From the NCBI GenBank assembly GCA_937124505.1, contig CAKZKV010000212.1, positions 1 through 6,254 of the forward strand: a DNA stretch of 6,254 nt. Direction: 5' to 3'. The stretch's first letter is position 1, and each line of letters opens with the position of its first letter. Below the pieces are notes generated by a model, which ran no database searches, was not told where the DNA came from, and saw only the letters and a program-made list of their open reading frames with translations. The position numbers and the translations under genes were made by a program. Origin of the DNA: an uncultured Alphaproteobacteria bacterium. Lineage in GTDB: Bacteria > Pseudomonadota > Alphaproteobacteria > Micavibrionales > Micavibrionaceae. Shown here one piece after another: positions 1 to 5,236 of the stretch.

Positions 1-1
1 A

Positions 2-760
2 ACTGTGTTTACAGCTCAAGCGAATGCTTTAGATTTAGATATTAGTGCGTTACAACCAGCAGCAGAACCGGAAGCGACCTATGCGGACGGAATTATAGAT
101 AACAGAGAAATAGAATCTTACGAAATTGTCAAAAATGATGCCGGAAAGCCCGTCACATATAATGGACGTACTCTGTTTGTCGCAGAAACAACAGATGGTG
201 CTACTGTTTTAGGAACTTCATCAAGTGGTTTTAATGATGGACCAAGTGTTCGTGGTCTGGATGACAAACTTTTTCTGAATCCGGACGGAACCCCTATGGA
301 GCTTGCAGATGTTAAGAAACAAGACGGTGTAAGCGGATTTGAAATAGCAGCTAGTGTTGAAGTGGAAGAACCAATGGGGCCTTTTGCCGGCACGGCTTTT
401 GATGATGGGCAAGTAACGAGTGACGATGTTGAAGATTATTCCCACTTGCCAGGCTTGGATGCTTGTGAAGCTCAGGAATGGGCGGCTTGGACAAAACTGA
501 ATGAGGCGGACGGAATATCTGTCATTCCTGATACAGTTGGGAAGATAGGATTTAAACCTTCTGAAGATGGCGCCTTTGCCCTGACTGTTGACGGTAGAAA
601 ACCTGTCACGATTAAAGATGCAGCAGGAAATGCATTTTGTGGCCTTACGACAAGTAGTTATGAAGATGGTGTTACTGTAACAGGGCTGAATAATGGTATT
701 TTGAATACAGAAGAAACCGGCCCAGCTTCTTGTGAAGATATATTTGGATTGAATAAATAA
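2..760 (+). CDS. acidic secreted protein with internal duplication, 5'-truncated by window edge
   Basis: I do not recognise a family. The frame is open to the left edge. A GTG at position 5 could be read as a start, but the first residues (TAQANA, then LDLD) look like the end of a signal peptide with an A-x-A cleavage site, so the true start is probably upstream. Numbering from that GTG gives 251 residues, rich in Asp/Glu and Gly, with no transmembrane helix. Two diverged copies of one module are visible, about residues 26-92 and 132-234. Each begins [YF]-x-D-G-x-[IV] followed by an acidic E-x-Y stretch, carries KPVT, and ends in a Ser/Thr-rich turn, [FY]-x-D-G, then V-x-G-L-[DN]-[DN]. The second copy has an insertion with two Trp. 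All three Cys (154, 212, 243) lie in the second half. Codons are more AT-rich than in the respiratory genes. It converges on nuoB and ends just before a strong terminator. Export is inferred; function is unknown. Confidence 0.75.
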   Translation, partial: TVFTAQANALDLDISALQPAAEPEATYADGIIDNREIESYEIVKNDAGKPVTYNGRTLFVAETTDGATVLGTSSSGFNDGPSVRGLDDKLFLNPDGTPMELADVKKQDGVSGFEIAASVEVEEPMGPFAGTAFDDGQVTSDDVEDYSHLPGLDACEAQEWAAWTKLNEADGISVIPDTVGKIGFKPSEDGAFALTVDGRKPVTIKDAAGNAFCGLTTSSYEDGVTVTGLNNGILNTEETGPASCEDIFGLNK

Positions 761-792
761 CGTTACGTATCAACCTTTGATTGAGAACATGT

Positions 793-830
793 AAAAGCCT
801 CTTTGTGATGATATCAGAGAGGCTTTTTTT
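793..830 (+). terminator. intrinsic terminator after the secreted-protein gene, possibly bidirectional
   Basis: Bases 793-805 pair with 815-827 (13 pairs, one G-U) around a 9-nt loop. The T-run covers 824-830, its first four bases lying in the stem. On the plus strand this is a classical Rho-independent terminator 32 bases after the stop codon. The nuoB stop (829-831) touches its right edge. Read on the minus strand the hairpin is followed by only four T, so it may also end nuoAB transcripts, less efficiently. Confidence 0.88.
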
Positions 831-1404
831 ATCGCGCTATTCTGGTATCTTCGCGCTGCATCTTTTTTTGCAGTTGCAGAAGGCCATAAACGAGGGCTTC
901 GGCGGTGGGCGGACAGCCGGGAACGTAAATATCAACCGGTACGATCCGGTCGCAGCCGCGCACGACGGAGTAACTGTAATGGTAATATCCGCCGCCATTG
1001 GCGCAAGACCCCATGGAAATGACCCAGCGCGGTTCGGGCATCTGGTCATAAACCCGGCGTAGCGCAGGGGCCATTTTATTGGTCAATGTGCCCGCCACAA
1101 TCATGACGTCCGATTGACGCGGAGAAGGGCGCGGAATCATGCCAAAACGGTCCAGGTCATAACGGCTCATGTAGGAGTGAATCATTTCCACCGCGCAGCA
1201 GGCGAGGCCAAATGTCATGGGCCAGATTGACCCGGTTCTGGCCCAGTCAAACAAGGCGTCAGCAGAGGTCAGAAGAAAGCCTTTTTCTTTGATATGTTTG
1301 GACATGGCCGCCGGAACAATGTTCTGGTGCTGCGGCGCAATCGTCGGGATGTGCGTCTGAAAGTCGTAGTCCGGGGCGATAATATTTTTACGGTCGTGTG
1401 TCAT
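829..1404 (-). CDS. nuoB: NADH-quinone oxidoreductase subunit B (complex I, N2 cluster subunit)
   Basis: NuoB is the peripheral-arm subunit of respiratory complex I that holds Fe-S cluster N2, the last electron carrier before ubiquinone, at the cytoplasmic face of the membrane. The 191-aa protein has the tandem cysteines C69-C70 in [10 protein letters not shown]134 in the [10 protein letters not shown] motif and C164 in VPGCPPTAE. These are the four N2 ligands, with the mitochondrial-type spacing of 64 and 30 residues. The quinone-site segment [14 protein letters not shown] (86-99) is also intact. The first 35 or so residues are a variable extension, so M34 is an alternative start; neither start has a clear Shine-Dalgarno. 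It lies 29 bp after nuoA and must be co-transcribed with it. Unusually, nuoC does not follow: the gene runs directly into a terminator and a convergent gene. The identification is secure from the motifs. Confidence 0.97.
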   Translation of the reverse strand: MTHDRKNIIAPDYDFQTHIPTIAPQHQNIVPAAMSKHIKEKGFLLTSADALFDWARTGSIWPMTFGLACCAVEMIHSYMSRYDLDRFGMIPRPSPRQSDVMIVAGTLTNKMAPALRRVYDQMPEPRWVISMGSCANGGGYYHYSYSVVRGCDRIVPVDIYVPGCPPTAEALVYGLLQLQKKMQREDTRIAR

Positions 1405-1433
1405 GTTTGGTTATTAGTTATCGGTTAACAGGA

Positions 1434-1805
1434 TTATTCCCAATCAAGAGCGCCCTTGTTCCATTCATAAATAAAGCCGACGGTCAACACGCCCAGAAAA
1501 ATCATCATGGAAACAAAGCCGTATAAACCAATATCGCCCAGTGTGATGGCCCAAGGGAACAGAAACGCGATTTCAAGGTCAAATATAATGAATAAAATGG
1601 CAACCAGGTAAAAGCGCACATCGAATCGGCTGCGCGCATCGTCAAAGGCATCAAAGCCGCATTCATAGGCGGCGAGTTTGTTCTTGTCCGGATTTCTTTT
1701 TCCCGCCAATAATGAAGCCGCAATCATCACAACGGACAATCCCGAAGCAATGATCAGAAAAACAAGAATAGGGAGATAATCTAATAAGAAATCTTCATTG
1801 GCCAT
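1434..1805 (-). CDS. nuoA: NADH-quinone oxidoreductase subunit A (complex I membrane subunit)
   Basis: NuoA is a small three-helix subunit of the complex I membrane arm that helps form the quinone entry region with NuoH and NuoB. The 123-aa product has the normal length and three hydrophobic segments (about 10-34, 66-86 and 93-114). The first loop contains Y47-E-C49-G-F, the conserved loop Cys of the family. R64-F-Y opens helix 2 and the conserved acidic pair sits in F75-D-L-E78. It ends with the usual [10 protein letters not shown] tail. It is the first gene of a nuoA-nuoB pair on the minus strand. The ATG at 1805 has no Shine-Dalgarno but lies just after a TATAAA box, suggesting a leaderless start. 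Family assignment is secure. Confidence 0.97.
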   Translation of the reverse strand: MANEDFLLDYLPILVFLIIASGLSVVMIAASLLAGKRNPDKNKLAAYECGFDAFDDARSRFDVRFYLVAILFIIFDLEIAFLFPWAITLGDIGLYGFVSMMIFLGVLTVGFIYEWNKGALDWE

Positions 1806-1841
1806 ATAAGGATTTATACGTCTTTTTTTGGAAACGGAAAA
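1806..1841 (-). promoter_or_regulatory. candidate nuoAB promoter giving a near-leaderless transcript
   Basis: On the minus strand a TATAAA hexamer (1818-1813) is followed by seven bases and then the nuoA ATG. A -35 about 17 bp upstream (1841-1836, TTTTCC) is poor. If the -10 is real, transcription starts at or one base before the start codon, which fits the absence of a Shine-Dalgarno. Inferred from spacing only. Confidence 0.4.
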
Positions 1842-1858
1842 GAGGTTTGTGCTAAAAT
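1828..1858 (+). promoter_or_regulatory. candidate promoter for the rightward 60-aa ORF and downstream membrane protein gene
   Basis: TTGGAA (1828-1833) and an extended -10, TGC followed by TAAAAT (1853-1858), are separated by 19 bp. The -10 ends six bases before the ATG at 1865, so the +1 would fall on or beside the start codon. It overlaps the opposing nuoA promoter region, making this 59-bp spacer a possible divergent promoter. The match is moderate. Confidence 0.3.
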
Positions 1859-1864
1859 AAATAT

Positions 1865-2047
1865 ATGGATTCAGGTTTTTTGTCGTATGAGCCTATTTTT
1901 GCCAATGATAACCGCTGGGATAATCAGGCGGCTGTTATGTTGGGGCGCTTCATCGCCCTTTACCGCTTCCGGGATCAATACATAGACCATCTTCATGCTC
2001 TGGCGATCAGCCCTGATTTTTTCTTTTTTGCGGAACGCCGCCCCTGA
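1865..2047 (+). CDS. small hypothetical protein, 60 aa, doubtful
   Basis: I recognise no family. The ORF fills most of the gap between the divergent nuoA and the next membrane-protein gene, and an in-frame stop at 1853-1855 fixes the ATG at 1865 as the first possible ATG start. The product is aromatic-rich, with a run of four Phe near the C-terminus ([11 protein letters not shown]), no signal peptide and no obvious membrane helix. Codon choice is mixed but not unlike the neighbours. There is no Shine-Dalgarno; an extended -10-like element just before the ATG would allow leaderless translation. It ends 41 bp before the next gene on the same strand. It could be a lineage-specific small protein or chance open frame. 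Confidence 0.4.
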   Translation: MDSGFLSYEPIFANDNRWDNQAAVMLGRFIALYRFRDQYIDHLHALAISPDFFFFAERRP

Positions 2048-2088
2048 AAGAAAATGAAAGGATTGATTTCTGCATAAAAAGCGATTAA

Positions 2089-2472
2089 ATGTTTTTCATG
2101 CAAAAAATTCAGTCTTTTCTCGCTTCTGCGGTCATTGTCTCTGCGCTATCCCATATCTTTTGCTGCGGAATTCCTCTTGTTTTCAGTATTTTCAGCATGC
2201 TGGTGGGGCTTGGTGTGGCCTCTGTCATTCCGCTCGGACTGGTTGAGTTTCATGAGATGCTTCATGCCTGGGAAGAGCCGGTTCTGATTTTTTCCGGGGT
2301 TGTCCTGTTTGTCGGTTGGACGTTGCATATTATAAGCGAACGTTTGGATTGTAATCATTCCGGATGTCATCATGAGCCGTGCGAACCTAAAAAGAAAAAA
2401 TCTTCACGCATTCTTATTTTTGCAACGGTTCTCTTTGTTATCAACATGTCTGTCCTGATGAGTGCCCACTAA
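2089..2472 (+). CDS. small four-helix membrane protein with Cys/His-rich loop, possibly metal-related (MerC-like)
   Basis: The 127-aa protein has about four hydrophobic segments (roughly 10-30, 33-52, 64-82 and 107-124). Helix 1 contains SHIFCCGIP with a vicinal Cys pair (C25-C26) next to a His and a Pro. The loop between helices 3 and 4 is packed with possible metal ligands, C88-N-H90-S-G-C93-H94-H95-E-P-C98, followed by four Lys (101-104), which suggests a cytoplasmic loop by the positive-inside rule. This layout recalls small mercury-uptake proteins such as MerC, which also have an early Cys/His-Pro helix. That comparison is from memory and weak; no mer gene is nearby. A stop codon directly precedes ATG 2089; ATG 2098 (residue 4) is the alternative start, and neither has a Shine-Dalgarno. 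The coding call is solid; transport or binding of a soft metal is inference. Confidence 0.8.
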   Translation: MFFMQKIQSFLASAVIVSALSHIFCCGIPLVFSIFSMLVGLGVASVIPLGLVEFHEMLHAWEEPVLIFSGVVLFVGWTLHIISERLDCNHSGCHHEPCEPKKKKSSRILIFATVLFVINMSVLMSAH

Positions 2473-2529
2473 TCCCGGGTTTATAGGCTTTGCAGCATAA
2501 TTCTTTTCGTACTTCCTGTTTCTCTCTAT

Positions 2530-2535
2530 TATAAT
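2530..2535 (+). promoter_or_regulatory. -10 box upstream of the acyltransferase gene
   Basis: A consensus TATAAT lies 51 bases before the acyltransferase ATG in the 114-bp spacer. No good -35 is seen at 16-18 bp, so either the promoter depends on an activator or the match is chance in an AT-rich stretch. A start near 2542 would give a leader of about 45 nt containing the mini-ORF. Confidence 0.4.
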
Positions 2536-2546
2536 AAAAATAGAAG

Positions 2547-2584
2547 AGGAGGGCTGGATTTTGATGAAAGCGAACAAAAAATAG
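2547..2584 (+). promoter_or_regulatory. consensus Shine-Dalgarno plus six-codon mini-ORF before the acyltransferase
   Basis: AGGAGG (2547-2552) is the strongest ribosome-binding sequence I found in the window, yet it lies 34 bases from the acyltransferase ATG. It is 11 bases from an ATG at 2564 that opens MKANKK and stops with TAG at 2582-2584, two bases before the acyltransferase start. Termination-reinitiation coupling would explain the arrangement. No in-frame start of the acyltransferase sits nearer the AGGAGG. The role is inferred from spacing. Confidence 0.4.
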
Positions 2585-2586
2585 AA

Positions 2587-3465
2587 ATGGTTGACAAGAA
2601 ATCGTTTACATATGCCTCAGATGATCACAATTTTTTTCAAAGGCTTTTTATTCGCCTGATTGAGCACCTCACCGGAAAGTGGAAGATCTGGCGTCTTTAT
2701 AATGAATATCAACTGGAAAACCGGCGTGCGGGTGAGACTTTCTGGGATGCCGCTGTTCGTAAGCTTGATCTGAGCGTTCAATATGACCGCAAAAAACTTG
2801 ATGAAATCCCCAAGTCGGGGGCGCTGGTTGTTGTCGCCAACCACCCTTACGGCGTGTTGGACGGATTGATCCTGAATATGCTGATGAGTAAAGTGCGCAC
2901 GGATTATAAAGTGCTGACCAATTCTGTATTGTGTCAGGCCGAAGAAACAAAGGATTACTTGCTGGAAGTTGATTTCTCGGGCACTGAAGCCGCCCTTGAA
3001 AAGAACCTGGAAACCAGAAAGGCGGCCCGTGAGCTTTTGAAAAATGGCGGTGCGATTGCCGTATTCCCGGCTGGTGGGGTTTCGACAATCTCTTCATGGA
3101 AAGACAAAGTGGCACAGGATACGCAGTGGCAAACCTTTGTTGCCGCTCTTGTGCAGTCTTCACAGGCGACAGTGGTTCCGGTTTTTTTTGAGGGTCAGAA
3201 CAGTCGTTTATTTCAATGGGCAAGCCTGTGTTCCCAGACTTTGCGCCTGGCCCTGATTTTTAAGGAAGTTGCAGATAAAATCGGCTGGACGATCGGTGTG
3301 CGGATTGGAACCCCTGTGCCTTTTCTGAAGCTGGAGCATCTGAAAGACAGATCGGAATTATGCCACTATCTTAGAACTATGACTTACAAGCTTGGTGGGA
3401 TGGCAACATTACCGGCTCCCAAAGCGGCATTTCGTATCAGTGGCGTATCCAGAGGCATGTCCTGA
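2587..3465 (+). CDS. PlsC-type lysophospholipid acyltransferase family protein
   Basis: This is a glycerolipid-type acyltransferase that probably moves a fatty acyl chain from a thioester donor to a lysolipid at the inner face of the cytoplasmic membrane. The 292-aa sequence has the block-I motif NHPYGVLDG with catalytic H86 and D92. The spacing is H-x5-D rather than the textbook H-x4-D; I recall the longer form in a PlsC subgroup related to hemolysin-like acyltransferases. Block III is FPAGGVS (160-166) and a block IV-like PVFFEGQNSR follows (198-207). The N-terminal 70 residues contain an amphipathic region (IRLIEHLTGKWKIWRLY) suited to membrane association, and there is no signal peptide. 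The substrate cannot be deduced. It stands alone, with weak direct ribosome binding and an upstream mini-ORF, and its stop lies 7 bp from that of the convergent gene with no terminator between them. Confidence 0.88.
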   Translation: MVDKKSFTYASDDHNFFQRLFIRLIEHLTGKWKIWRLYNEYQLENRRAGETFWDAAVRKLDLSVQYDRKKLDEIPKSGALVVVANHPYGVLDGLILNMLMSKVRTDYKVLTNSVLCQAEETKDYLLEVDFSGTEAALEKNLETRKAARELLKNGGAIAVFPAGGVSTISSWKDKVAQDTQWQTFVAALVQSSQATVVPVFFEGQNSRLFQWASLCSQTLRLALIFKEVADKIGWTIGVRIGTPVPFLKLEHLKDRSELCHYLRTMTYKLGGMATLPAPKAAFRISGVSRGMS

Positions 3466-3472
3466 ACAAAAT

Positions 3473-4036
3473 TTAACGCGGATGTCCCCTGCGAGAATTT
3501 CTGCCCGAATAGTCTGGGATTTTCACGGTGCCAAATATACTTTCTATACATTCCTTATGCGCTTGTTTCAGACGTTCTGAAATAACAGAACCATAAGGTG
3601 TGACGGTGGTGCGATAAATGAACAATGCTTCTGCCGCATAGCACTGACAAAACTTTTTTTGTGCGTCGCTGTCTGAGCCCGGAGGTTGGCAGTTTTGGCG
3701 GGACTGAAAATATGAGGCAAGTTCGTTTTCATCATAACAGACATTAACAAGTTTGTTTTCCAGCCATGTCGGCGTGTACCGTCGGTCTTTTAGCCGCTCC
3801 TGTACATATGCTTTTGCATAGCATTCACAGTCCTTGTTCAGGTATCCGCTTTTATGGTTTTGGCATCTCCTGCCGACTTCCATAGCTTCTTTGATGATTT
3901 CAGGATCAATCTGATCTGTCGGAGGTAATTGAAAAACCATGTCCTTGGATGCGGTATAGGGCAGTATATCCATGTCTTCCGCGAAAGAGACGGTTGGTAA
4001 AATCATGAAGAACAACAGATAGATGCAACGAAACAT
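3473..4036 (-). CDS. exported cysteine-rich protein with duplicated C-x-C-Y-A motif
   Basis: I do not recognise a family. The 187-aa product starts with a clear Sec signal peptide (hydrophobic 5-16, likely cleavage after S-F-A19). The mature part has eight cysteines in two matching sets. Set 1 is C58, C70-E-C72-Y-A, C100; set 2 is C116, C130-Q-C132-Y-A, C163. The lead spacings (11 and 13 residues) and tail spacings (27 and 30) are similar, so this looks like a duplicated four-cysteine domain of about 45 residues, probably forming two disulfides each in the periplasm. The intervening segments are charged and likely helical. The C-terminus is basic (GRNSRRGHPR). A weak Shine-Dalgarno (AAAGG, 7 bases before the ATG) and a TATAAT promoter precede it, so it need not depend on trmL upstream. 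Export and disulfides are inferred; function is unknown. Confidence 0.83.
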   Translation of the reverse strand: MFRCIYLLFFMILPTVSFAEDMDILPYTASKDMVFQLPPTDQIDPEIIKEAMEVGRRCQNHKSGYLNKDCECYAKAYVQERLKDRRYTPTWLENKLVNVCYDENELASYFQSRQNCQPPGSDSDAQKKFCQCYAAEALFIYRTTVTPYGSVISERLKQAHKECIESIFGTVKIPDYSGRNSRRGHPR

Positions 4037-4068
4037 ATTTGAGCCTTTAACTTATACTTTATCAATCA

Positions 4069-4098
4069 ATTATACCGTTACAAACCTTAAAAGGCCAA
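4069..4098 (-). promoter_or_regulatory. promoter of the exported cysteine-rich gene
   Basis: On the minus strand a consensus TATAAT (4074-4069) follows TTGGCC (4098-4093, four of six -35 bases) at an 18-bp spacing. The start would be near 4062, giving a leader of about 26 nt with AAAGG at 4048-4044. It is the best sigma70-like site I see in the window. Confidence 0.5.
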
Positions 4099-4104
4099 AC
4101 AATG

Positions 4105-4130
4105 CCTGAAAATTCCTGGCGGAATTCAGG
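4105..4130 (-). terminator. hairpin at the 3' end of trmL, weak terminator or mRNA end
   Basis: CCTG plus AATTCC (left arm, with a two-base bulge) pairs with GGAATTCAGG around TGGC. The structure includes the trmL stop codon (4126-4128). On the minus strand only a broken T-rich stretch follows (CATTGTTTGG, then CCTTTTAAGG), so it is not a textbook intrinsic terminator. It may attenuate read-through into the cysteine-rich gene or protect the trmL 3' end. Confidence 0.35.
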
Positions 4131-4578
4131 TAAAGCGAACCTGCCGGGTAATTTCTCCGCAGGCAATCGCGGCGGCATTGACGATGTTTAAGGACCTTGC
4201 GGTTCCGCTCATGGGAATGAGAAGTCGGTCATTGACAGCAGTGTGTACATCATCAGGAACACCGGCGCTTTCGCGTCCCATCAGGAGAATATCCCCGTCC
4301 TGAAAAGTGACGTTATATAGGTTTTTCGCCCCTTTTGTGGTCATCAGGAGGCGGCGTTGCCCGGGATATGCGTCCTGAAAAGCTGCCCAGGAGCTATGGC
4401 GGGTGATGTTCGCGATTTCCTTGTAATCCATGGCCGTGCGCCGGAATTCGCTCTCTTTCCATGGAAAAGCGCAGGGTTCAATAATATCCAGTGAAAACCC
4501 CAGACAGGCGCATAAACGAATCGCAGCCCCCACATTTTGAGGGATATCAGGCTGGTACAGGGCAAGATGAAGAGACAT
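4126..4578 (-). CDS. trmL: tRNA (cytidine(34)-2'-O)-methyltransferase TrmL
   Basis: TrmL is a SPOUT-class enzyme that uses S-adenosylmethionine to methylate the 2'-OH of the wobble nucleotide in certain leucine tRNAs. The 150-aa length is typical of this minimal, extension-free SPOUT protein. N-terminal LYQPDIPQNVGAAIRL (7-22) carries the conserved N15 and R21. The knot region shows GRESAGVP (101-108) and IPMSGTARSLN (121-131), followed by the N134-A-A-A-I helix that closes the cofactor pocket. The gene is divergent from petA, a neighbourhood I recall from other alphaproteobacteria, which supports the taxonomic guess but not a functional link. A TTGACT/CATAAA pair ends seven bases before the ATG, and no Shine-Dalgarno sits at normal distance, so it may be leaderless. 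YibK is the older name for the same family. Confidence 0.93.
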   Translation of the reverse strand: MSLHLALYQPDIPQNVGAAIRLCACLGFSLDIIEPCAFPWKESEFRRTAMDYKEIANITRHSSWAAFQDAYPGQRRLLMTTKGAKNLYNVTFQDGDILLMGRESAGVPDDVHTAVNDRLLIPMSGTARSLNIVNAAAIACGEITRQVRFT

Positions 4579-4585
4579 GAATGCT

Positions 4586-4613
4586 TTTATGTCACGTCCT
4601 GAAAAAAAGTCAA
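4586..4613 (-). promoter_or_regulatory. trmL promoter with near-leaderless start
   Basis: On the minus strand TTGACT (4613-4608) and CATAAA (4591-4586) are 16 bp apart, and exactly seven bases separate the -10 from the trmL ATG. Transcription would begin at or one base before the start codon. The -35 matches five of six consensus bases. Confidence 0.45.
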
Positions 4614-4633
4614 AAATTCTTGTGATTTAGGTC

Positions 4634-4663
4634 TTGTTTTAGGGCAGGATATACCGTCATAAT
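4634..4663 (+). promoter_or_regulatory. candidate promoter of the petAB(C) operon
   Basis: TTGTTT (4634-4639) and CATAAT (4658-4663) are separated by 18 bp in the trmL/petA divergent spacer. A start near 4670 gives a leader of about 20 nt that contains no recognisable Shine-Dalgarno before the petA ATG. I saw no obvious operator palindrome in the spacer. Confidence 0.4.
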
Positions 4664-4689
4664 ACAAACAAAAACCGAATTTACTTTAA

Positions 4690-5232
4690 ATGACTCAAAA
4701 AGATAATAACGATCAAGATGGCAAAGGTCGCCGTAATTTTCTTTATCTGACGGCCGGCATGTTTGGTGGCGTCGGTGTAGCTTCTGCTGCCTGGCCATTC
4801 ATCAGTTCCATGACCCCGGGCGCCGATGCACGGGCTCTGGCGACAACGGAAGTCAATCTTGCGCCTGTTGAGGTTGGTCAGTCCATTACGGTGATGTGGC
4901 GCGGAAAGCCGGTTTTCGTTCGCCGCCGCACGCAAAAGGAAATACAGGAAGCCGAAGAGGTTGATGTCTCCTCATTGCGGGATCCGCAAAGTGATGAAGA
5001 CCGTATTCAAAGACCGGAATGGTTGATTCTGGTGGGGATTTGTACGCACCTTGGCTGTGTTCCGGGCGGGCAAAAGCCAACGGATCAAAGAGGCGATTAT
5101 GACGGCTGGTTCTGCCCCTGTCACGGCTCACACTATGATACATCCGGGCGGATCAGAAAAGGGCCTGCCCCAAAAAATCTGGTTGTACCCCCATATGAGT
5201 TCGTCAGCGATACACTGGTAAAAATAGGATAA
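4690..5232 (+). CDS. petA: ubiquinol-cytochrome c reductase iron-sulfur subunit (Rieske protein)
   Basis: PetA carries the high-potential 2Fe-2S cluster of the bc1 complex, taking one electron from ubiquinol at the Qo site and passing it to cytochrome c1 on the periplasmic side. The 180-aa protein has a twin-arginine-type N-terminus (G-R14-R15-N-F-L) and one membrane anchor (about 17-40). A flexible hinge region near residues 41-52 precedes the soluble head. Rieske box I is CTHLGC (C118 and H120 ligands, C123 disulfide) and box II is CPCHGSHY (C142 and H145 ligands, C144 disulfide). S147 and Y149, which tune the redox potential by hydrogen bonds, are both present. The length is normal for alphaproteobacteria. 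The gene is four bases upstream of petB and starts an operon; the ATG at 4690 has no Shine-Dalgarno. The assignment is secure. Confidence 0.97.
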   Translation: MTQKDNNDQDGKGRRNFLYLTAGMFGGVGVASAAWPFISSMTPGADARALATTEVNLAPVEVGQSITVMWRGKPVFVRRRTQKEIQEAEEVDVSSLRDPQSDEDRIQRPEWLILVGICTHLGCVPGGQKPTDQRGDYDGWFCPCHGSHYDTSGRIRKGPAPKNLVVPPYEFVSDTLVKIG

Positions 5233-5236
5233 CGAC

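Noticed and set aside
5..40. GTG at position 5 as the real start of the first gene.
   Set aside because: The frame is open to the left edge and the first residues look like a signal-peptide cleavage region (AQANA), so the gene is more likely cut by the window.
761..776. Overlapping small palindromes (AACGTT, TACGTA) after the first gene as a regulatory site.
   Set aside because: They are only six bases each, lie between a stop codon and its terminator, and have no gene start nearby to regulate.
2054..2077. Seven-codon mini-ORF (MKGLISA) 11 bases before the four-helix membrane protein gene.
   Set aside because: It has only a weak GAAAG ahead of it and nothing else suggests translation; such short frames are common by chance.
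2669..3223. 184-codon open frame on the minus strand inside the acyltransferase gene.
   Set aside because: The plus-strand frame has clear acyltransferase motifs across the same bases. The antisense product is Pro/Arg/Ser-rich without recognisable domains.
4088..4097. Near-palindrome AAAAGG-type bases upstream of the cysteine-rich gene as an operator.
   Set aside because: It is short and imperfect, and already explained by the spacer between the proposed -35 and -10 elements.
4681..4935. Minus-strand open frames overlapping petA.
   Set aside because: petA has complete Rieske motifs on the plus strand; the antisense frames show no domain and overlap the promoter spacer.
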